Source of the DNA: Phoronis pallida
Taxonomy: Eukaryota > Phoronida > Phoronidae
Direction of reading: 5' to 3'
Assembly (NCBI GenBank): GCA_028565715.1
Contig: JAOXYC010211683.1
Location: 1-11,308, forward strand
Length of the DNA stretch: 11,308 nucleotides
Made by a program: the position numbers and the translations under genes. Under the pieces are notes generated by a model. It ran no database searches. It worked only from the letters and a program-made list of their open reading frames with translations, and was not told the origin of the DNA. Below, in pieces: positions 7,240 to 11,308 of this stretch; position 1 is the first letter of the stretch, and each line of letters starts with the position of its first letter.

Positions 7240-8327
7240 TGTGATTAGGTAATCTCCGGGGTAATCTCATCATCCGAGTTCAGGGGACTTATCGGATGAC
7301 AATTGTAGTTCCAATTTACACCTATAGGTGGCGCACCAACCTATCAAATCCCACAGACATGCCGGTGAAAGTATCTTGAAGGATTATCCCAACAAAAACC
7401 CGAAGTTGCCGTCTTATTGCATTAGTAGACTCTAATGGTAGGGTCTAAGTTGTGTATAATTGCACGAGGATAAAGTCTACAATATTTTTCACAGCAACAA
7501 AAGCAAATGTACGCGAATGTTCTGCTGAGCAGTTTGAGTCTGCACCCAACTGTCAAAAATGTTGTTCGGCACCCCGGGTTCGGCACTTAGTCCTAACCAC
7601 TCATTTCTTTGCCGTTGAATCTGAGTGGCTGCTCCGGGGTGGCTGCAGACTGATCTATGAGCCGGATTACTGTCTACCAAAACTCAAAAAGAGAATCCCC
7701 GGGAGAGAAACGATCTGCTTCTTGGATGTTCAATTTGATCAATGTTGATAGTTCAGTTATAGTTAGACGTTGCACTGCAGGGCCACATCTGGCATGCAGA
7801 TCTTTGGCAATCGTGTCGACTTAAGTATACGTTGAGTGCAATTACTGTAATCCTATGAAAGTTTATATTGGTAAGATGCCTCGCATAGTCAGATCTAAGA
7901 CCAGGGTAGGCTACTGAGAGTGAGACCCGTAGGTGACAGTGATGGAGTGCGGGCAGGCCCGAGAATCAAGGGTTACTTCATGTTGGCAGGCCAACCAACC
8001 ACATCTGGTTAAAATACTGGAGATTCACGATCCCAATTCCGGAGGGTCTAAATTTTACATTGGTCCAAATGGGCCATCCGGTTTTCAAATCCGGGAGACG
8101 GGCATTTTAATGTTTTATTTGGTAAATACTGAAGACTACTTGCTAATCCGGGGGACGTGTTAACCCATACAGTGTTGGTAGTCTGCATTCGTCATGGAAT
8201 AGCAAAGAAATCTATCATTCTGTTGCAGGGTTCAGTCGCCAAGTCTGGCTACTGGCCTGCTACTCAAAATTAACCCACTTTTTGCAAATCTTACAATTAA
8301 TTTTCTGATTTCTCATTATCCTAACAG
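7240..8327. other. GC-richer region upstream of ERMP1, unassigned
   Basis: The base composition is more balanced than in the neighbours. Local structures include a hairpin, TCATCCGA/TCGGATGA (7270-7277 and 7292-7299); a duplicated nonamer, GTTCGGCAC (7564-7572 and 7578-7586); and repeated AATCCGGG(A/G)GACG (about 8088 and 8146). The open frames at 7452-7748 and 7933-8163 (plus) lack splice signals in sensible phases and resemble no family I know. It may be an old transposon or the promoter and first exon region of ERMP1. Confidence 0.4.
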
Positions 8328-8437
8328 GTAAAGATCAACAAAATAAGACATTTAGAAGAAGTTCACAGCCTTATGAGTTGTGACAGTGCACAAACTCGGT
8401 GATCAACGTGAGTGAAGAACTTGAAGTTTCTTCAAGA
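8328..8437 (+). other. Candidate noncoding 5' UTR exon of ERMP1
   Basis: A pyrimidine-rich run and acceptor (TTCTCATTATCCTAACAG) end at 8327, and GTAAGT begins at 8438. This 110-base segment could be an internal 5' UTR exon joined to the exon that starts at 8916. It contains one short upstream ORF (ATG at 8373, stop ending 8402). An alternative donor, GTGAGT, lies at 8408. Evidence is splice-site pattern only. Confidence 0.3.
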
Positions 8438-8441
8438 GTAA

Positions 8442-8693
8442 GTAGGCCTACGGTAATAAGTTCATGTTGTTCACCTGTAACTGTAAGTGGTTGACTGAAC
8501 TTGAGGTGAAGAAATGTTCTTGTAAACTATTTGCTTGTGGTAGCTTTTAAAATTTCATCAGCCTGCATGTTTTTTTTTATAATGTGTATAATATTTGGTC
8601 TAAAGTGTTTTTGCAATTATACACAGTTGTAAGTCTGTTCGGATATATTTATTTAATTATTATAGGCCTCCAAAAAGGAGAAAGTAGGCCTAC
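8442..8693. repeat. Two copies of the palindrome GTAGGCCTAC
   Basis: The perfect ten-base palindrome occurs at 8442-8451 and 8684-8693, with a related TAGGCCTC at 8663-8670. All lie in the inferred 5' UTR intron of ERMP1. Clustering of an exact palindrome suggests a repeat or binding motif. I cannot assign a factor. Confidence 0.7.
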
Positions 8694-8903
8694 AAGTAAC
8701 ACATAAACATTTAAAACTCAATACTGAAGCACTTTTAATTAATTAAAACCCTTAGAAGGTGTTTACCAGGGGTCTCACCAGGGAGTTTAAAATATGTTAT
8801 TTATAAGAGAAATTTGAAACATTGACATTAAATTCAAAAGTTGATCATTTGACTCTTTAATTCCTTGATAAATGTTTCTCTTCCTTTGATAAAAATCCCG
8901 TAA

Positions 8904-8915
8904 TTCTCTTTTCAG
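8904..8915 (+). promoter_or_regulatory. Splice acceptor just upstream of the ERMP1 start codon
   Basis: TTCTCTTTTCAG ends at 8915, only 14 bases before the ATG. It implies that the coding exon is spliced to an upstream leader. This could be an ordinary 5' UTR exon or, in lineages that use it, a trans-spliced leader. Confidence 0.6.
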
Positions 8916-8929
8916 TAAGTTGTGAAAAA

Positions 8930-9497
8930 ATGATGAGGCGAAGGAATATCCCTGCTGAAGATAAAGGCACTGCAACCAATGGATTACAGAACTCCCATAA
9001 CCACAAGTCAACTCAGACAGATAACATCTATAGCAATTACAAAAAACATTTTGCTTCAAAAACATGGATTGCCGTATTGGGTTTTTTCGTTTTTCTATCA
9101 GTCTTGACACATATTGAAAAAAGTTACTTGCCTGCTGCAAAACTAAAAGCTGAAACTTCTCTTGACGAGTTCAGTGAGGAACAGGCTCGGGATTATCTTG
9201 ATGCTATCGTTGCTCTTGGTCCTCGAACTGTCGGTAGTGTTGAAAACGAGGATCTCACTGTCACAATTTTTGTGGACATACTTGAAAAAATCAAAAAAGA
9301 TGCAAAACCTGCTCACAATATTGAGTTTGATGTCATGACGGTGTCAGGTGGAAGTTTTACTCTAGACTTTATAACACAGTTTTCAAGTTTTTACGAAGGT
9401 GTACGGAATATCCTGGCAAAGATTGAGCCCAGAGTCAAGTCATCGAACCACAGTTTATTGATAAACTGTCATTATGATACTGTTGTAAATTCACCAG
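8930..9497 (+). CDS. ERMP1: ERMP1 exon with start codon: tail, membrane anchor, first zinc ligand
   Basis: It starts [11 protein letters not shown] at the first Met after the acceptor, with A at position -3. It contains the membrane segment (45-62), the conserved [20 protein letters not shown] (residues 86-105) and [11 protein letters not shown] (179-189). It ends CCAG followed by GTACG in phase 1. The reading frame runs on for five codons to a stop inside the intron, so the exon end is set by the donor and by the NSPG-ASDD join. Confidence 0.94.
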
Positions 9498-11308
9498 GTA
9501 CGTTGTTTTTTTGATCCAAAACTTTTAAGACTCCGATATCACTTACTTGCTTTTATGACACCCTTCTATCCACTATGATAAATGCAATTGACCTTGAGTA
9601 TGTTTTTAATGAGTTCAGTATTTCTTAATTGATACAATTTCACAAGCAAACGCATGACCCATGCTCCACATTGTCATTTTTAAGAAAAAAAGTAATATAT
9701 AAATGTGCTGCAGTGCTGACATTGCGTGTCCTCGCAATGATGCTGAAATAACAAAAAGTACATTGCGCAAGCTGGATTTGATGATTTCTGAACAAATTTC
9801 AACACATTTTCGTGTAAAGTCAATTGACAGTCAGGGAACCTGTTCCTCACATTCAAGTATTATAAACGAAGTAGAAAGTTGACTATATACTTCAGGTGCC
9901 AGTGACGATGCATCAAGCTGCGCCCTCATGTTGGAGTCACTACGTGCCCTATCACAGAGAGAGAAACCTTTAACACACACTATCATATTTAACTTCAATG
10001 GGGCTGAGGAAAATCTACTTCAAGTAAGCATTATTTAAAAACCAGCAGGGGACATACATATCTCTTTTCATCTATTTGCTTTTTTGATGTAATAGTGGTG
10101 GAAATGTGGCTAGAAAAACACCCAGTGGACTGCCAGTATGCTCCCCAGGGAAATGAGAACAAGCAGGTCTACAGCCTGAGATCATAAGGTGTGAAGTGCT
10201 CGAAAAAATATTTCATTAATTATGCATTGAACTTGGAATGTCGAATATCAATAAACTGGAACGGTTTTAGAACATTTTGATAAAAAAACAAAAATAAGTG
10301 GTCTAAATTTTTTTACTTTACGGTATTTAATTTAGCTTTCAATATTTCTCCACCAGGCAAGTCATGGATTTATTACCCAGCATCCCTGGGCGAAAGACAT
10401 CCGAGCATTTATCAACCTAGAGGGCGCTGGTGCTGGTGGTAAGGAGCTGGTCTTCCAGATGGGCCCCGGAGATCCCTGGTTGATAGATGCGTACCGTCAC
10501 TCAGTGAAGTATCCTCATGCCTCAGTGGTTGCTAACGAGTTGTTTGAAACTGGAGTTATACCTGGCGAAACTGATTTCCGTATCTATAGAGACTATGGAA
10601 ACATATCAGGTATTTTGTTCTAAACAGACTGCTTTTTTTCAACCAAACAAATGAATGTTCCATCTATGAAGACAGTTATAATGCGAATTCTGTAAGAACT
10701 CTGTATTTCTAAAAGTCATGTTAAAGTTGATGCAGACAAGTTTTTTGCTACATCAACAATACTACAAACAAGACAGTTTGTCAACATTCTTCACAACTAA
10801 GAATGAGTTTTTCAGCTTTTGACTTGTCTAAAAAGTGTATTTCATGGCAAATCACCAACCAGGAAGGTGTACTCATTATTATGCAGCTTAACCATCCTTC
10901 TTCTACCTCTATATTCCAGGAATAGATGTAGCTTACGTTGCTAACGGTTACGTTTATCACACAAAGTTTGATTCACCTGAATTTATTCAACCTGGCTGCA
11001 TTCAACGTGGGGGTTTGTATTTCCAATTTGTTGAAAACAAAGGCACAATGTCATATGCTAATGCAATGTCAGTTACGAAAGATTTACTGTGGCTGTTAAA
11101 AGTTATTCCATGGTATGAAAATAAACTTAAGACAAGTATTTGTGACACAAATAAAGTGAGTGTATTATTTGGGTTCAGGCTTTGAATGTAAGAGCTGACA
11201 CACATAATATCCTTATTAGCTTTTAAGTTGTCAAATCTGGTTCTCTTTTATAGGTGAAAATCTGCTACAGATGGTATCTTACATAGGCAATTCATCCCAT
11301 CTCTCAAA
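8930..11308 (+). CDS. ERMP1: ERMP1 (endoplasmic reticulum metallopeptidase 1, M28 family), 5' part
   Basis: Five exons, 8930-9497, 9896-10023, 10357-10609, 10920-11012 and 11254-11308, join with intron phases 1, 0, 1, 1 to give 365 residues, open at the right edge. Human ERMP1 is about 900 residues, so the C-terminal multi-pass membrane half is missing. Residues 1-44 are a polar, probably cytosolic tail. Residues about 45-62 ([18 protein letters not shown]) are the signal anchor. The lumenal M28 domain carries the expected zinc ligands H181 (NCHYDT), D193 (GASDDA), E228 (NGAEEN), E254 (INLEGAG) and H330 (YHTKFD). The general base would be E227, and D183 is also conserved. The family is an ER-membrane zinc exopeptidase-like protein linked to follicle organisation in rat and ER stress responses. 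Its physiological substrates are poorly known. Sequons occur at N173, N314 and N360. Confidence 0.94.
9498..9895 (+). other. ERMP1 intron after residue 189 (398 bases)
   Basis: GTACGT to TACTTCAG. Nothing else recognised inside. Confidence 0.85.
9896..10023 (+). CDS. ERMP1: ERMP1 exon with bridging Asp and catalytic Glu
   Basis: It completes Gly190 and encodes [20 protein letters not shown], then [20 protein letters not shown] and LQ (residues 191-232). GASDDA supplies the zinc-bridging Asp193. NGAEEN supplies Glu227 and Glu228. The donor CAA followed by GTAAGC is strong and phase 0. This exon was found by searching between the neighbours for the missing M28 motifs. Confidence 0.95.
10024..10356 (+). 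other. ERMP1 intron after residue 232 (333 bases)
   Basis: GTAAGC to TTCTCCACCAG. No coding or repeat structure noticed. Confidence 0.85.
10357..10609 (+). CDS. ERMP1: ERMP1 exon: central M28 domain
   Basis: It encodes residues 233-316, from [20 protein letters not shown] to [33 protein letters not shown] includes the Glu254 zinc ligand and is nearly identical in type to vertebrate ERMP1. The [12 protein letters not shown] motif is diagnostic of the family. It ends in phase 1 before GTATTT. A sequon (N314-I-S) spans the end. Confidence 0.96.
10610..10919 (+). other. ERMP1 intron after residue 316 (310 bases)
   Basis: GTATTT to CTCTATATTCCAG. No additional feature seen. Confidence 0.85.
10920..11012 (+). 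CDS. ERMP1: ERMP1 exon with last zinc-ligand His
   Basis: It completes Gly317 and encodes [20 protein letters not shown] followed by [10 protein letters not shown] (residues 318-347). His330 in YHTKFD is the final zinc ligand. The donor is GGGG followed by GTTTGT at 11013, a weak site. It was chosen because splicing there joins CIQRG to GENLLQ, matching IQRAGDNIL of ERMP1. The frame also stays open past the donor to about 11184, which would insert unrelated residues. Confidence 0.88.
11013..11253 (+). other. ERMP1 intron after residue 347 (241 bases), partly open frame
   Basis: GTTTGT to TTCTCTTTTATAG. The upstream reading frame stays open for about 57 codons into the intron before a TGA. 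A stronger-looking donor, GTGAGT, lies at 11156. Neither gives residues resembling the family. Confidence 0.75.
11254..11308 (+). CDS. ERMP1: ERMP1 exon, cut by the window edge
   Basis: It completes Gly348 and encodes [17 protein letters not shown] (residues 349-365), aligning with GDNILAVLKHLATS of ERMP1, the helix after the last zinc ligand. It continues beyond the window toward the membrane-spanning half. Confidence 0.85.

Noticed and set aside
7452-7748. 98-codon plus-strand frame with several Cys
   Set aside because: No recognisable domain, and a similar-length frame is open on the other strand. It is not supported as a gene.
8787-9140. 117-codon minus-strand frame
   Set aside because: It is the antisense shadow of the ERMP1 start exon and its acceptor region.
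11013-11072. A 60-base intron ending at CAG 11070-11072 and joining GV to TKDLLWLLK
   Set aside because: It gave a superficially plausible helix, but the length is poor for an animal intron and the alignment is worse than with the 11254 acceptor.
11014-11184. In-frame continuation of ERMP1 exon 4 (reading [10 protein letters not shown] onward) as real protein
   Set aside because: It has no resemblance to ERMP1 at a conserved position. Splicing at 11013 to 11254 restores IQRGGENLLQ, which matches the family.
11271-11308. Alternative ERMP1 acceptor at CTACAG 11270, starting the last exon with MVSYIG
   Set aside because: The upstream TTTTATAG has the pyrimidine tract and gives GENLLQ, which is required for alignment with GDNIL.

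Overview
The window looks like nuclear DNA from an animal. It is AT-rich, and both recognisable genes are split by short GT-AG introns (about 240 to 605 bases). There are long trinucleotide microsatellites, foldback (inverted-repeat) elements and a probable non-LTR retrotransposon tail. The species cannot be fixed from sequence alone. An ERMP1 orthologue beside a thermolysin-type (M4) protease would suit a marine invertebrate, such as a lower deuterostome or a lophotrochozoan; this is inference.

Left third, minus strand (about 3375 down to 1413, continuing off the left edge): the 5' half of a secreted M4 metallopeptidase gene. I joined four exons in frame (3375-3160, 2554-2425, 2146-2033, 1612-1413). 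They encode a signal peptide, a strongly basic linker, the FTP and PepSY parts of an M4 propeptide, and the GGNEK-type junction where the mature enzyme normally begins. The zinc-binding catalytic domain is not in the window. Intron 1 carries a large (ATC)n tract. The last visible intron contains an ornate nested inverted-repeat element (about 76-1220) that sits between two trinucleotide-repeat tracts.

Middle (about 3400-8300): mostly noncoding. It holds one unassigned possible minus-strand exon (3864-3763), an inverted-repeat structure enclosing an apparent LINE 3' tail (5337-5805), a compact 125-bp hairpin MITE-like element (6002-6126), a smaller hairpin (6223-6267) and a somewhat GC-richer stretch without a convincing gene (about 7240-8330).

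Right end, plus strand (8930 off the right edge): the first five coding exons of an ERMP1/Felix-ina type ER-membrane M28 metallopeptidase (8930-9497, 9896-10023, 10357-10609, 10920-11012, 11254-11308 partial). They give 365 residues with the cytosolic tail, the first membrane anchor and all five expected zinc ligands. A splice acceptor 14 bases before the ATG, and a possible noncoding exon at 8328-8437, suggest an intron in the 5' UTR.

The two genes are divergently transcribed, about 5.5 kb apart. Both encode zinc peptidase-family proteins, but from unrelated families (M4 and M28), and I see no evidence of a shared pathway. I found no tRNA, rRNA, CRISPR or prokaryotic operon structure. I did not find a convincing new biological system. 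The most notable items are the M4 gene in an animal genome and the nested palindromic element in its intron.
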